From: Burkholderia cenocepacia
GTDB taxonomy: Bacteria > Pseudomonadota > Gammaproteobacteria > Burkholderiales > Burkholderiaceae
DNA: 64,000 nt
Reading direction: 5' to 3'
Assembly: GCF_014211915.1 (NCBI RefSeq)
Contig: NZ_CP060040.1
Span: forward strand, 2,294,001 to 2,358,000
The notes below the pieces were generated by a model. The model was not told the DNA's origin. It was given only the letters and a program-made list of their open reading frames with translations, and ran no database searches. This document shows, one piece after another, positions 45,450 through 54,536 of the stretch; the first letter of the stretch is position 1, and each line of letters opens with the position of its first letter. Both the position numbers and the translations under genes were made by a program.

Positions 45450-46183
45450 TCGCCGCTCCACAGTTTGTAGCCGACGCCGCGCACGCTGGCCGGCACGCCC
45501 GCGACGCCGAGATCGTCGAGTTTCTTGCGCAGCTTGCTGACGTGGCTGTCGACCGTGCGTTCCAGCGCGTCGCCTTCGGGCAGGCAGGTCGCCATCAGTT
45601 CGGCGCGGCTGAACACGCGGCGCGGCGCGCGTGCGAGCTGCGCGAGCAGCTTGAATTCGGTGAGGGTCAGCACGAGCGTGTGGCGCGCGCCGTCGACTTC
45701 GACCGTCGCTTCGTGGTGCTCGAGATCGATCTCGAACGGCGCGGCGCGCAGCACGCGCTGCTCTTCCTGGCGCGAGCCGGCCATCGACCGGCGCAGCACG
45801 GCCTGCGCCCGCGCGACGACTTCGGCCGGGTTGAACGGCTTGACCACGTAGTCGTCGGCGCCGATGCGCAGCCCGGTCAGCTTGTCGATGTCCTGATCGA
45901 GCGCGGTCAGCATGATGACCGGCGTGTCGCCGCGATGGCGAATCTCGGCGAGCACTTTCCAGCCGTCGACGTGCGGCATCTGCACGTCGAGCAGCACGAG
46001 GTCGGGCTTCAGCGACAGGTGGAGTTCGAGCGCGCGGCGGCCGTCGGCGGCGTGCACGGTGCGCAGGCCGTTGCGCGCGAAATAGGCGGTCAGGATCTCG
46101 GCGATCTCGGGTTCGTCCTCGGCGATGAGGACGAGCGCTTGCGCGCCTTGGCCGGCGCCGTGAGATGAAGAAAATTCGGGCAT
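45446..46183 (-). CDS. OmpR-family response regulator, BaeR-like
   Basis: A 245-residue regulator. Receiver domain: acidic pocket EDEPE near 22-26, phosphoacceptor D66 in LVLLDVQMP, and K115 in YVVKPF. The C-terminal winged helix (LTLTEFKLLAQLARAPRRVFSRAELM to DSHVSKLRKKLDDLG) is of the OmpR/PhoB type. ATG 46183 is preferred; longer in-frame starts overlap noncoding DNA. It precedes and overlaps the sensor kinase gene, so both are made from one mRNA. BaeSR-type systems respond to envelope stress and often control efflux pumps; none is adjacent. Confidence 0.88.
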   Translation of the reverse strand: MPEFSSSHGAGQGAQALVLIAEDEPEIAEILTAYFARNGLRTVHAADGRRALELHLSLKPDLVLLDVQMPHVDGWKVLAEIRHRGDTPVIMLTALDQDIDKLTGLRIGADDYVVKPFNPAEVVARAQAVLRRSMAGSRQEEQRVLRAAPFEIDLEHHEATVEVDGARHTLVLTLTEFKLLAQLARAPRRVFSRAELMATCLPEGDALERTVDSHVSKLRKKLDDLGVAGVPASVRGVGYKLWSGE

Positions 46184-46305
46184 GGCCACTCGTTCGGATT
46201 CAGCGGGGTTCCATCGAATCGCCATACTACCGTACGGCTCTGGCGGTCGAATGGAGACGGGCGGCCACGCCCCGGCGAGACGCCGCGCCAGGGCGGCGCG
46301 TACCG

Positions 46306-47187
46306 TCAGTGCCCGACTTCCTTCAGCAGCGCGGCGGCCGCGAGCTTGCCGATGCCGTTCGACGCGAGCGGGCTGTCGCCCGTGATCAGTTTGCGGTCCT
46401 GATGGCAGCGGCCGGTCATGTCCTTGTTCAGCACGCGCGCGCCGAGCTTTTCGAGGCTCTGCGCGACGAGCCACGGCAGCGGGCCCGGCATGTAGCCGAT
46501 GTCGAGATTCGGCCCCGTGTCGAGCGCATCCGGAAACACGCAGAGCTCGTAGTCCTTGAACGGGTAGTCCTCAGGATCTTCGTCGACGGCGGCCGACAGC
46601 AGGCATGCGGGCCCGTGACACAGCGTGATGATGTGCCGGTCCTGGTCGAGCGCCCAGCGCAGCGTGCGCTTGACGTCCTTGCTGTGCGGAATGCCGGCAA
46701 GCACGCCGTGGCCGCCGGGAATGAACACCGCGATATACGGCGAATCGGCGCCGGGATGCTGGTCGAGCACGTCGGACAGCTTGAGCGGCGTCTTCAGCTT
46801 CGGCAGGTACTTGCGGTAGGTGCTCTGCACGGCCTCGTCATCGCTCGGCATCGCCCAGAGTTCGAGCTTGGCCGGATTGCCCGACAGCGTCGCGATGTCG
46901 ATCTCGAAGCCGGCCTTGTCCATGTGGTGCATCGGCAGCAGCATCTCGACCGGATGGTTGCCGGTCGAGAACATCTTGCCGTTCGTCATCAGGATGTAGC
47001 GCTCGTCGGTCGCGATCATCAGGACCTTCCACTTGCCGCCGGTGTACGGATTCGGGTAATCGGCGCCGTCGAAGTCGGTCTTCGACGACGTGTACTGCGA
47101 CAGCGAATACGGCGACGGGAAATACGCGTTGTTCTCCGCCGGGTCGGCGGCGGGCGTGCGGTCCGTCTGCGTCGTGTCGGAAGTCAT
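46306..47187 (-). CDS. hchA: Hsp31-type chaperone/glyoxalase III (DJ-1/PfpI family)
   Basis: A 293-residue DJ-1/PfpI superfamily protein closely matching HchA (283 residues in E. coli). The nucleophile Cys190 and His191 lie in [11 protein letters not shown], the acidic partner Glu81 in [11 protein letters not shown]. The N-terminal extension of about 45 residues ([20 protein letters not shown]) is specific to the Hsp31 subgroup. Known homologues act as holding chaperone, deglycase and glyoxalase III. The ATG follows AAGGAGCAGCC. It lies upstream of the two-component genes on the same strand, about 120 bases apart; co-regulation is possible. Confidence 0.88.
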   Translation of the reverse strand: MTSDTTQTDRTPAADPAENNAYFPSPYSLSQYTSSKTDFDGADYPNPYTGGKWKVLMIATDERYILMTNGKMFSTGNHPVEMLLPMHHMDKAGFEIDIATLSGNPAKLELWAMPSDDEAVQSTYRKYLPKLKTPLKLSDVLDQHPGADSPYIAVFIPGGHGVLAGIPHSKDVKRTLRWALDQDRHIITLCHGPACLLSAAVDEDPEDYPFKDYELCVFPDALDTGPNLDIGYMPGPLPWLVAQSLEKLGARVLNKDMTGRCHQDRKLITGDSPLASNGIGKLAAAALLKEVGH

Positions 47188-47547
47188 GGCTGCTCCTTGC
47201 TCGGGGGATGGGTTCGGATGGGGCGGGCGTGGCCGGTGGGCGCCTGCGTGAGTCGTCGCGGCGATTCCGCGGCGGCGACCTGGCGTTCCGGTCATGTCCC
47301 GGTCGTGCGGACGGGTATCTCGCAGGGACGATACGTGCTGAGATGAATCCTACAACGCCGTTCCGCGGCGAACGCCTCCCCGAACGGGTGGGTATCCCGT
47401 ATCCATCGCCGTGATACGCGTCCGGACGGCTCGTCGCCGGTTTCGACGGGGGCTCGCTCCCCCCGGACAGGGGGGACGCGAAAGCCGGCCGGTCCGGTAT
47501 CGTGGCCGCACGCTCGACGACCCGACCGGTCGCCCATGGAGACCTTC
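47188..47547. other. divergent regulatory gap between hchA and acyl-CoA synthetase
   Basis: 360 bases without a gene. It contains the C-run/G-run palindrome at 47459-47475 about 70 bases before the synthetase start. No clear -10/-35 boxes were identified by eye. Confidence 0.45.
47459..47475. promoter_or_regulatory. C6/G6 palindrome upstream of acyl-CoA synthetase
   Basis: CCCCCC (47459-47464), GGACA, GGGGGG (47470-47475). A similar CCCCC-GAAT-GGGGGG element lies upstream of the LuxR-type regulator gene at 49276-49290. It is a candidate operator for that regulator. Confidence 0.45.
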
Positions 47548-49215
47548 ATGCATTCGTCATACCCGTACCCGCAAGACGAACCGGCGCCGTCCGGCCATGC
47601 GTATCCGCTGCTGATCAAGCAGTTGCTTCATGCGCCGCTGGCGACGCGGCCCGAGCAGGAAATCGTGTACGGCGACCGGGTTCGGCATGATTACTGGGCG
47701 TTCCGGCATCGCATCGGGCAACTCGCGAGCGGACTGTCGTCGATCGGTGTCGGCGCGGGCGACGTCGTCGCCGTGCTGGACTGGGACAGCCATCGCTACC
47801 TGGAGTGCTACCACGCGATCCCGATGATGGGCGCGGTGCTGATGACCGCCAATGTCCGGCTGTCGCCGGACCAGTTGCTGTATACGCTCAACCATTCGGG
47901 CGCATGCATCGTGCTGGTTCACCGCGACTTCCTGCCGTTGTGGGCGGGCATGCGCGACCGGCTCGACACCGTGCGGCACGTCGTGCTGATCGCCGACGGC
48001 GACGAAACCGGGTTGCCGGACGGTTTCACCGACGAATACGAGGCGCTCGTCGCGGCCGGTTCGCCCGATTTCGCGTTCCCCGATTTCGACGAGCAGACCC
48101 GCGCGACGACGTTCTACACGACCGGCACCACCGGCCTGCCGAAGGCGGTGGCGTTCACCCATCGGCAGCTCGTGCTGCACACGCTCGCGGGCATGGCGGC
48201 GTTGTCGAGCGCGCGCGATCGCGGCCGCGTGCATCGCGACGACGTCTACATGCCGATCACGCCGATGTTCCATGTGCACGCCTGGGGAATGCCGTACATC
48301 GCGACCGCGCTCGGGCTCAAGCAGGTCTATCCGGGCCGTTATTCGCCGGACGGATTGGTCGCGCTGATCGCGCGCGAAGCGGTGACGTTCTCGCATTGCG
48401 TGCCGACGCTGCTCGCGATGATTCTCGACAGCCCGGCGTCGGCGGCGGCCGACCTGTCGGCGTGGAAGGTGATCGTCGGCGGCTCGCCGCTGTCCGACGG
48501 GCTGGCGCGGGCGGCGCTCGCGCGCGGGATCGAGGTCTACACCGGGTACGGGATGTCGGAAACCTGCCCGCTGATGACCATCGCGCAGATCGACCCGCCG
48601 CGCGCGGCCGGCGGCGCATCGGCCGACGACGACATCGCGCGCCGGACCAAGGCGGGGCTGCCGTTGCCGCTCGTCGACCTGCGCATCGTCGATGCGCAGT
48701 TTCGCGACGTGCCGCACGACGGCCGCTCGGCGGGCGAGGTCGTCGTGCGGACGCCGTGGGCGACGCAAGGCTATCTGGGCGATGCGCCGGCGTCGGCCGC
48801 GCTGTGGGCCGGTGGCTATCTGCATACGAACGACATCGGCGTGATCGATCCCGACGGCCGGCTGCAGATCACCGACCGCATCAAGGACGTGATCAAGACG
48901 GGCGGGGAATGGGTCTCGTCGCTCGAACTGGAGAGCATCCTGTCGCGTCATCCGGCCGTGCGCGAATCGGCGGTGATCGGCGTGAAGGATGCGCGCTGGG
49001 GCGAGCGTCCGCTCGCGCTGGTCGTGCTGACCGACGAGCAGGTCGGTCGCGTCGAGCCGGAGGAATTGAAAGCGCATGTGAAGCAAGTGGCCGACCGCGG
49101 GCTGATCTCGCGCTATGCGGTGCCGGAGCGGCTGCTGATCGTCGACGCGATCGAGAAGACGAGCGTCGGGAAGATCAACAAGCGCGCGTTGCGCGAGCGC
49201 TACCAGCCCGACTGA
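47548..49215 (+). CDS. medium/long-chain acyl-CoA synthetase (AMP-forming)
   Basis: A 555-residue ANL-family ligase. Motifs in order: YTTGTTGLPKAV near residue 190 (phosphate loop), TPMFHVHAWGMPY near 241, YTGYGMSETCP near 332, LHTNDIGVIDPDGRLQITDRIKDVIKTGGEWVSSLELE near 425-462 and the C-terminal lysine in KTSVGKINKRAL. It resembles AlkK/medium-chain acyl-CoA ligases. ATG 47548 is preceded by GGAGACC; the ATG 12 bases upstream has no site. The neighbouring LuxR/MalT regulator may control it through the G/C palindromes. Confidence 0.88.
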   Translation: MHSSYPYPQDEPAPSGHAYPLLIKQLLHAPLATRPEQEIVYGDRVRHDYWAFRHRIGQLASGLSSIGVGAGDVVAVLDWDSHRYLECYHAIPMMGAVLMTANVRLSPDQLLYTLNHSGACIVLVHRDFLPLWAGMRDRLDTVRHVVLIADGDETGLPDGFTDEYEALVAAGSPDFAFPDFDEQTRATTFYTTGTTGLPKAVAFTHRQLVLHTLAGMAALSSARDRGRVHRDDVYMPITPMFHVHAWGMPYIATALGLKQVYPGRYSPDGLVALIAREAVTFSHCVPTLLAMILDSPASAAADLSAWKVIVGGSPLSDGLARAALARGIEVYTGYGMSETCPLMTIAQIDPPRAAGGASADDDIARRTKAGLPLPLVDLRIVDAQFRDVPHDGRSAGEVVVRTPWATQGYLGDAPASAALWAGGYLHTNDIGVIDPDGRLQITDRIKDVIKTGGEWVSSLELESILSRHPAVRESAVIGVKDARWGERPLALVVLTDEQVGRVEPEELKAHVKQVADRGLISRYAVPERLLIVDAIEKTSVGKINKRALRERYQPD

Positions 49216-49275
49216 CGAGTGCCCGGCAGCCCAGACGCCGGCGGCCAGGGCCACGCGGCTCCCCGCCCGGGGTAA

Positions 49276-49290
49276 CCCCCGAATGGGGGG
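49276..49290. promoter_or_regulatory. C5/G6 palindrome upstream of the LuxR/MalT-type regulator
   Basis: CCCCC (49276-49280), GAAT, GGGGGG (49285-49290), followed by CTGAA. Related to the elements at 47459-47475 and 54410-54437; the latter shares GGGGGGCTGAA. Candidate autoregulatory operator. Confidence 0.45.
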
Positions 49291-49504
49291 CTGAACATCG
49301 CGCGCCGGTTCGAGAACAATGCGGGTCCCGTGTCGCGGACCGATACGCGCTGCGCGCGCCCACGCCGGTACGGACATCACCTACTTTTGACGGCCGGCGT
49401 CGAATCGTTATGCTGTTTTCGGCGCACGGCGAGACCGGGCCCGGCCGGCGGCTTCGCCGGCGGGCCGGCGGACACGCGATCAGCGCGAGGAGAACACGAA
49501 CAGC

Positions 49505-52270
49505 ATGGCGCCGATGGACAGCAGACAACCGGCTCGCCCGCCGGACACCGATGCGATCGAAGTGCTGGTGCGCACCAAGCTGGCGCCGGCGTCGGCCCGC
49601 GGCATCGTGGCGCGCATCGCGCGGCTCGGCCGGCTCAGGCGCGGCCTCGACCGTCGGCTGACGCTCGTGAGCGCGCCGGCCGGTTACGGCAAGACCACGC
49701 TGCTGGCCGAGTGGCGCCATGCGCTGGTGGCGTCGGGCGTGAAGGTCGCGTGGGTGAGTCTCGACCAGGACGACGACAACGCGTCGATCTTCGCGTCCTA
49801 CGTGGTCGCCGCGATCGTCGACGCAACCGGCGGCGTCGGCGCCCGCGCGCAGCAGTTGTTGCGCGATCGCGCGCTGATTCCGCTGAAGACCGTCTTCGAC
49901 GAACTGCTCAACGAACTGGACAGCGCGGGCGTCGACCTGTTCCTGATGCTCGACGACTTCGATCGCCTCGCGTCGCCGGTCATCCACGACGCGATGTTCG
50001 ACCTGCTGCGCTACGCGCCGTCGAACCTGCACGTCGTGCTGGCGTGCCGCTCGGTACCCGCGTTGCCGCTCAGCTATTTCGAATCGCGCGACGAACTCGT
50101 GCGGGTGGACGAGCACGACCTGCGTTTCGACGACACGGAGACGCGTGCGTTCTTCGAGCGGGTGGCCGGCAAGCCGCTCAATGCGGACAACGTCGCGCGT
50201 CTGCGCGCGGCGACCGAAGGCTGGGTGTCGGGCCTGCAACTGGCGGCCCTGGCGCTGCACGACGACAGCGACGCGGCGCGCGTGGCCGAGCAGGTCAGCC
50301 ACGCGCGTGCCGGCATCGCCGCGTACCTGAACGAGAACGTGATGACGCAGGTGCCGGACGCGATCCGCCACTTCCTGCTGCATACGGCGGTGCTGGACCG
50401 GATGACGCCGGCGCTGTGCGATGCGCTGACCGGCCGCGACGATGCGCTCGACTGCCTCGAATGGCTGAATGCGCACAACCTGTTCATCCGGTCGATCGAC
50501 GGTGACCGCCGGCGCTACCGCTATCACGCGCTGTTCCTGCAATACCTGCGGGAGGAACTGGCGCTGCGCGAGCCCGGCGCGGTGGCCACGCTGCATCGTC
50601 GCGCGAGCGCCTGGTACGCGGCCGAGCGGCAATGGCCGGACGCCGTCAGGCACGCACTCGCGGCGGGCGACTTCGACGCGGCGGCCGGCTGGGTCGAGGC
50701 GTGCGCGATGAAGCTCATCGCGTCGAGCGACGTGCGCACGGTGCTCGACTGGGTGTCGCGCCTGCCCGCGCAGGCGCTGACGGGCCGCCTGCGGTTGCGG
50801 ATCGCGCATACGTGGGCGCTCGCGCTGTCGATGCAGATCGTCGATGCGCGCCGTGCGCTGGAAGCGCTGGAAGCCGACATCGCGGCCGGGCGGCTCGATA
50901 CCGATACGGTTACGGCGACGGAACTGCTGGCCGTGCGCTCGCTGATCGCCGGGCTGTCGGATCGCAGCATCGAATCGCTGCAGCTCGGCGAGCGCGTGCT
51001 GGCGGCCGCCCCGCCGGCCGGTTCGTGGGTCGAGCAGATCGGGCAGACGACGCTGATCTTCGGGCTCGGCTACGCGGGCCGCCTCGGCGACGTGCGGGAT
51101 CTCGGCGCGCGCGCGGAACACGCGGCATCGGGGCACGAGCCGCTGTACGCGAACGTGTACCGCCAGAACATGTCGGGCCTGGCCGAGTTCGTCGCCGGAC
51201 GGCTGCACGACGCGTCGAAGACGTTCGAGACGGCGTTGCGCGCCGCCGAACGCTCGGCGGGTCGCCTGTCGGCGGCGACGGCGCTGTCGGCCGGCTATCT
51301 GTCGGCGATCTACTACGAATGGAACGACTGGGCGAAGGTGCGCGACGCGCAGGCCGACCGCTTCGACATCGCGATGCAGGCCTGTTCGCTCGGGCCGTTG
51401 CTGAGGTTCATGCAGACCGCCGCCCTGCTGCAATTCCGGTCGGGGAACGACGCGCGGGCGCACGACATGCTCGACGAAGCCGATCGCATCGCGTGCAGCC
51501 GGCAATGGCTGCGGCTGCGCGCCGCGTGCATGGCGACCGGTATCCGGCTGCATCTGGACGCCGGCCAGCCGACGCAAGCCCACCGTGTGGGGCGCGCGCT
51601 GGCGTCGCTGGTGTCGCCCGTGCCGCCGGACGAAGCGTCGAGCCACGTCGAGACGTGGCAGATGGCGCAATCCGCGCAGGCAAGGCTGCTGCTCGCCGAT
51701 GCACGCGCGAACGAAGCCGCGCAGCGCATGGCGACCGTGCACGTGGTGCTGGCCGCGCGCGGGTTCGACTGGTTCGCGGCGCAGGCCGCCGTGTTGCATG
51801 CGATCGCGCTCGACCACGCGGGCGACGAGAGCGCGGCGCTCGCGGCGTTCGCGCGTGCGCTCGAATACGGCCAGGGCAACGGACTCGTCCGCACCTTCGT
51901 CGACGAAGGGGCGGCGGCCGAGCGCCTGCTGGCGCGCATGCAGAAGCGTGCCGACCGCTTTCCGGCAGTCGGCGCATGGTATCTGCGCGACCTGGCCCGT
52001 GCGTTCGACGCGCAGCGGGCGTCGGGCGGGGCACCGGCCACGCGGCCGGGTGCGCCCGGCAACCTCAGCGCGCGGGAGCTCGAGATCCTCGACTACGTCG
52101 CGCGTGGCTTGTCGAACAAGGAAATCGCCCGCGCGCTGCGCGTCGCGCCGGAGACGATCAAGTGGCACCTGAAGAACATCTTCGAGAAGCTCAACGTGAC
52201 GTCGCGCATCCAGGCGGTGCGCAGCGGGCTGGCGCTCGATCCGTCACGGGTGCGGCGCGACGACGAATGA
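49505..52270 (+). CDS. large ATP-binding LuxR (MalT-like/LAL) regulator
   Basis: A 921-residue STAND-type regulator. Walker A SAPAGYGKTTL (K63) is near 57-66 and Walker B LFLMLDDFDRL near 146. A winged-helix segment (RRYRYHALFLQYLREEL) precedes a long array of TPR-like helical repeats (about 380-830). The C-terminal LuxR helix-turn-helix is NLSARELEILDYVARGLSNKEIARALRVAPETIKWHLKNIFEKLNV (about 857-903). MalT-type proteins oligomerise with ATP and an inducer and activate transcription. Its gene follows the acyl-CoA synthetase in the same direction, so an acyl or alcohol inducer is plausible. AGGAG lies 13 bases before the ATG. Confidence 0.9.
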   Translation: MAPMDSRQPARPPDTDAIEVLVRTKLAPASARGIVARIARLGRLRRGLDRRLTLVSAPAGYGKTTLLAEWRHALVASGVKVAWVSLDQDDDNASIFASYVVAAIVDATGGVGARAQQLLRDRALIPLKTVFDELLNELDSAGVDLFLMLDDFDRLASPVIHDAMFDLLRYAPSNLHVVLACRSVPALPLSYFESRDELVRVDEHDLRFDDTETRAFFERVAGKPLNADNVARLRAATEGWVSGLQLAALALHDDSDAARVAEQVSHARAGIAAYLNENVMTQVPDAIRHFLLHTAVLDRMTPALCDALTGRDDALDCLEWLNAHNLFIRSIDGDRRRYRYHALFLQYLREELALREPGAVATLHRRASAWYAAERQWPDAVRHALAAGDFDAAAGWVEACAMKLIASSDVRTVLDWVSRLPAQALTGRLRLRIAHTWALALSMQIVDARRALEALEADIAAGRLDTDTVTATELLAVRSLIAGLSDRSIESLQLGERVLAAAPPAGSWVEQIGQTTLIFGLGYAGRLGDVRDLGARAEHAASGHEPLYANVYRQNMSGLAEFVAGRLHDASKTFETALRAAERSAGRLSAATALSAGYLSAIYYEWNDWAKVRDAQADRFDIAMQACSLGPLLRFMQTAALLQFRSGNDARAHDMLDEADRIACSRQWLRLRAACMATGIRLHLDAGQPTQAHRVGRALASLVSPVPPDEASSHVETWQMAQSAQARLLLADARANEAAQRMATVHVVLAARGFDWFAAQAAVLHAIALDHAGDESAALAAFARALEYGQGNGLVRTFVDEGAAAERLLARMQKRADRFPAVGAWYLRDLARAFDAQRASGGAPATRPGAPGNLSARELEILDYVARGLSNKEIARALRVAPETIKWHLKNIFEKLNVTSRIQAVRSGLALDPSRVRRDDE

Positions 52271-52273
52271 CCG

Positions 52274-52299
52274 GCTGACGCGCTGCCGCCCGCGTCAGC
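52274..52299. terminator. bidirectional hairpin between converging regulator genes
   Basis: GCTGACGCG (52274-52282) and CGCGTCAGC (52291-52299) form a perfect 9-bp stem with an 8-base loop. It overlaps the stop codon of the minus-strand LysR gene. No T-run, so termination is inferred from position. Confidence 0.45.
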
Positions 52300-53167
52300 G
52301 GTGCGCGGCGAACGCGGCCACGATCTCGTCGATCGCCGCACGGATGCGCGCGGTGTGGCGCAGGTCGCGGTGCGTGACGAGCCAGACCTCGTACGGCGAC
52401 GCCCGCATGCGATCCGGCCAGATCCGCGCGAGCCCGTCGCGCTCGCCCATGTGAACCGGAATCTCGCCGACGCCGAGGCCCGCACGCAGCGCCGCACGCA
52501 GCATCAGGTTCGAGTTCGTCCGTGTGACGATGCGGCCGCCGTCGATCGGTTCGCCGGCGAGGGTCGGCTTGCGGCTGGCGTCGATGTACGGCTGGTAGAC
52601 GGCGAGGTCGTGGCCCGCGAACGCGCGGCCGCGCTCGGGCTCGCCGTGCCGGTGCAGATAGTCGGGCGACGCGAACAGGCCCATGTCCCAGCACGCGAGC
52701 CGGCGCGCGACCAGATCGGGGTTGTCGGGCCGCACGGTGCGGATGGCGATATCGGCTTCGCGTTTCGCGAGATTCAGGATGTGGGTCGACGTGTTCAGCG
52801 CGACGGAGACGTCGGGATGTTTCGCGTGCAGCCGCGCGATCGACGGCATCACGAACTCGATCGCGAGCGCGTCGGTCGTCGTGATCTTCACCTCCCCGGC
52901 GAGCCGCCGGTCGACCCCCTGCGTCAGCCGCACCAGCTCGTGCGCGTGCTGCTCCATCGCCTCCGCGGCGCGCAGCGCCAGTTCGCCGACCGGCGTGGGC
53001 AGATAGCCTTTCGACGAACGCAGGAACAGCGTCGCGCCGAGCATGTGCTCGAGCGTCGCGAGCCGCCGCCCGACCGTCGCCTGATCGACGCCGAGCGTCT
53101 GCGCCGCGCGGCGCAGCGTGCGCTCGCGATGGATCGCGAGAAAGACGCGCGCGTCGTCCCAGTTCAT
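52295..53167 (-). CDS. LysR family regulator
   Basis: A 290-residue LysR regulator. The N-terminal winged helix-turn-helix reads DDARVFLAIHRERTLRRAAQTLGVDQATVGRRLATLEHMLGATLFLRSSKGYLPT (residues about 4-58), the substrate-binding domain follows from about 90. It is divergent from the quinone oxidoreductase gene, with 161 bases between the starts; LysR proteins usually control the divergent gene. ATG 53167 is preferred to the in-frame upstream ones. Confidence 0.9.
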   Translation of the reverse strand: MNWDDARVFLAIHRERTLRRAAQTLGVDQATVGRRLATLEHMLGATLFLRSSKGYLPTPVGELALRAAEAMEQHAHELVRLTQGVDRRLAGEVKITTTDALAIEFVMPSIARLHAKHPDVSVALNTSTHILNLAKREADIAIRTVRPDNPDLVARRLACWDMGLFASPDYLHRHGEPERGRAFAGHDLAVYQPYIDASRKPTLAGEPIDGGRIVTRTNSNLMLRAALRAGLGVGEIPVHMGERDGLARIWPDRMRASPYEVWLVTHRDLRHTARIRAAIDEIVAAFAAHR

Positions 53168-53328
53168 CGTGTGTCCCGACTGATGCATTTTTGCATTCCC
53201 CGACCGGTAATTCGCTGCGTGCCCGCCAGCGGCATCGCCCATAGACTGGCTTCACACACATGGCGATGCCGCGATTCGCGGATGGCCCGCGAATCGGCCG
53301 CGCATCGACGAACGTTGAGGATCATATC

Positions 53329-54399
53329 GTGATTGATGACGCGAACCCCCTGCCCACCCACATGACCGCGATCGAAATCGTGCGTCCCGGCGGCCCCGAC
53401 GTGCTCGTGCCGGCGACCCGCGCTGTGCCGGTGCCGGGCCCCGGCGACGTGCTGATCCGGATTCACGCGGCCGGCGTCAACGGCCCGGACGTATTCCAGC
53501 GCAAGGGGCTGTACGATCCGCCGTCCGGCGCGTCCGACATTCCCGGCCTCGAGATCGCCGGCGAGGTCGTCGCGGTCGGCCGCGACGTCACGCGGTTCGC
53601 CGTCGGCGATCGCGTCTGCGCGCTGATTCCCGGCGGCGGCTATGCGGAATACGCGGTGGCGAACGAGAGCAACACGCTCGCGATTCCCGACGGCCTCGGG
53701 ATGGCCGAGGCAGCGGCGCTGCCGGAGACCTTCATGACGGTCTGGCTGAACCTGTTCCAGCGCGGCCGGTTTTCCCCCGGTGAAAGCGTGCTGATCCACG
53801 GCGGCGCGTCGGGCATCGGTACGACGGCGACGATGCTCGCGAAGGCGTTCGGCGCGGCGACGATCATCACCACCGTCGGGTCGGACGCGCAGCGCGACGC
53901 GAGCATGCGGCTCGGCGCGGATCTCGCGATCGACTATCGCAGCGAGGATTTCGTCGAGGCGGTCGCGCGCTTCACGGGCGGCAAGGGCGTCGACGTGATC
54001 GTCGACATCATCGCGGGCGACTACGTCGCGCGCAATTTCGCGGCGGCCGCGATGAACGGGCGCATCGTGCAGATCGGCGTGATCAATGGCCCCGCGAAGG
54101 AGCTCGACCTGTTTCCGATGCTGACGAAGCGGCTCACGCACATCGGCTCGACGCTGCGCTCGCGCACTTACGCGGAGAAGGCGCAGATCATTCGCGAACT
54201 CGAGGAGGCCGTGTGGCCGCTGATCCGGCAAGGCACGGTCAGGCCGCAGGTCTATCGGCTGTTCGATTTGCGCGACGCGCGCGCGGCGCACGAGCTGATG
54301 GATTCGGGACGACATATCGGCAAGATCGTGCTGGCGACGCCGGCCGCGGATCGTGCGCTTCGGGCTGCCATCGACGCAAACGCCAAGCATTCCACATGA
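53329..54399 (+). CDS. NADPH:quinone oxidoreductase-like zinc-independent dehydrogenase
   Basis: A medium-chain reductase of the QOR/PIG3 group, 356 residues from GTG 53329 (GAGG upstream), or 345 from ATG 53362. It has HAAGVNGPDVFQRKGLYDPP, PGLEIAGEVVAVG, and the NADPH-binding LIHGGASGIGTTATMLAKAFGA near residue 145. The zinc-binding Cys/His set is missing, as expected for quinone reductases. It probably reduces quinones or other conjugated carbonyls. Divergent LysR gene likely controls it. The stop is followed by a strong hairpin at 54409-54438. Confidence 0.85.
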   Translation: MIDDANPLPTHMTAIEIVRPGGPDVLVPATRAVPVPGPGDVLIRIHAAGVNGPDVFQRKGLYDPPSGASDIPGLEIAGEVVAVGRDVTRFAVGDRVCALIPGGGYAEYAVANESNTLAIPDGLGMAEAAALPETFMTVWLNLFQRGRFSPGESVLIHGGASGIGTTATMLAKAFGAATIITTVGSDAQRDASMRLGADLAIDYRSEDFVEAVARFTGGKGVDVIVDIIAGDYVARNFAAAAMNGRIVQIGVINGPAKELDLFPMLTKRLTHIGSTLRSRTYAEKAQIIRELEEAVWPLIRQGTVRPQVYRLFDLRDARAAHELMDSGRHIGKIVLATPAADRALRAAIDANAKHST

Positions 54400-54408
54400 T
54401 CGGCAGAC

Positions 54409-54438
54409 GCTTCAGCCCCCCGGTCGGGGGGCTGAAGC
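54409..54438. terminator. 13-bp perfect hairpin after quinone oxidoreductase
   Basis: GCTTCAGCCCCCC (54409-54421) and GGGGGGCTGAAGC (54426-54438) pair perfectly around GGTC. It may be a terminator (no T-run) or an operator of the LysR gene 100 bases downstream; its core resembles the palindromes at 47459 and 49276. Confidence 0.5.
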
Positions 54439-54536
54439 CGCGGCGGGGATGGCCCGACAATCGGGGCACCGAATGCGTCGCCGCGCCCCGCCGGCGCGTC
54501 GCGTGGATGCAGCACCGCACTGGACGATGAGTCGAA

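Noticed and set aside
49175..52168. 997-codon minus-strand frame opposite the LuxR/MalT-type gene
   Set aside because: Arg/Val/Gln-rich shadow of the 921-residue regulator, which has all expected motifs.
54409..54438. Possible phage attachment or recombination site
   Set aside because: Perfect hairpin but no integrase gene or direct repeat nearby; a terminator or operator explains it better.
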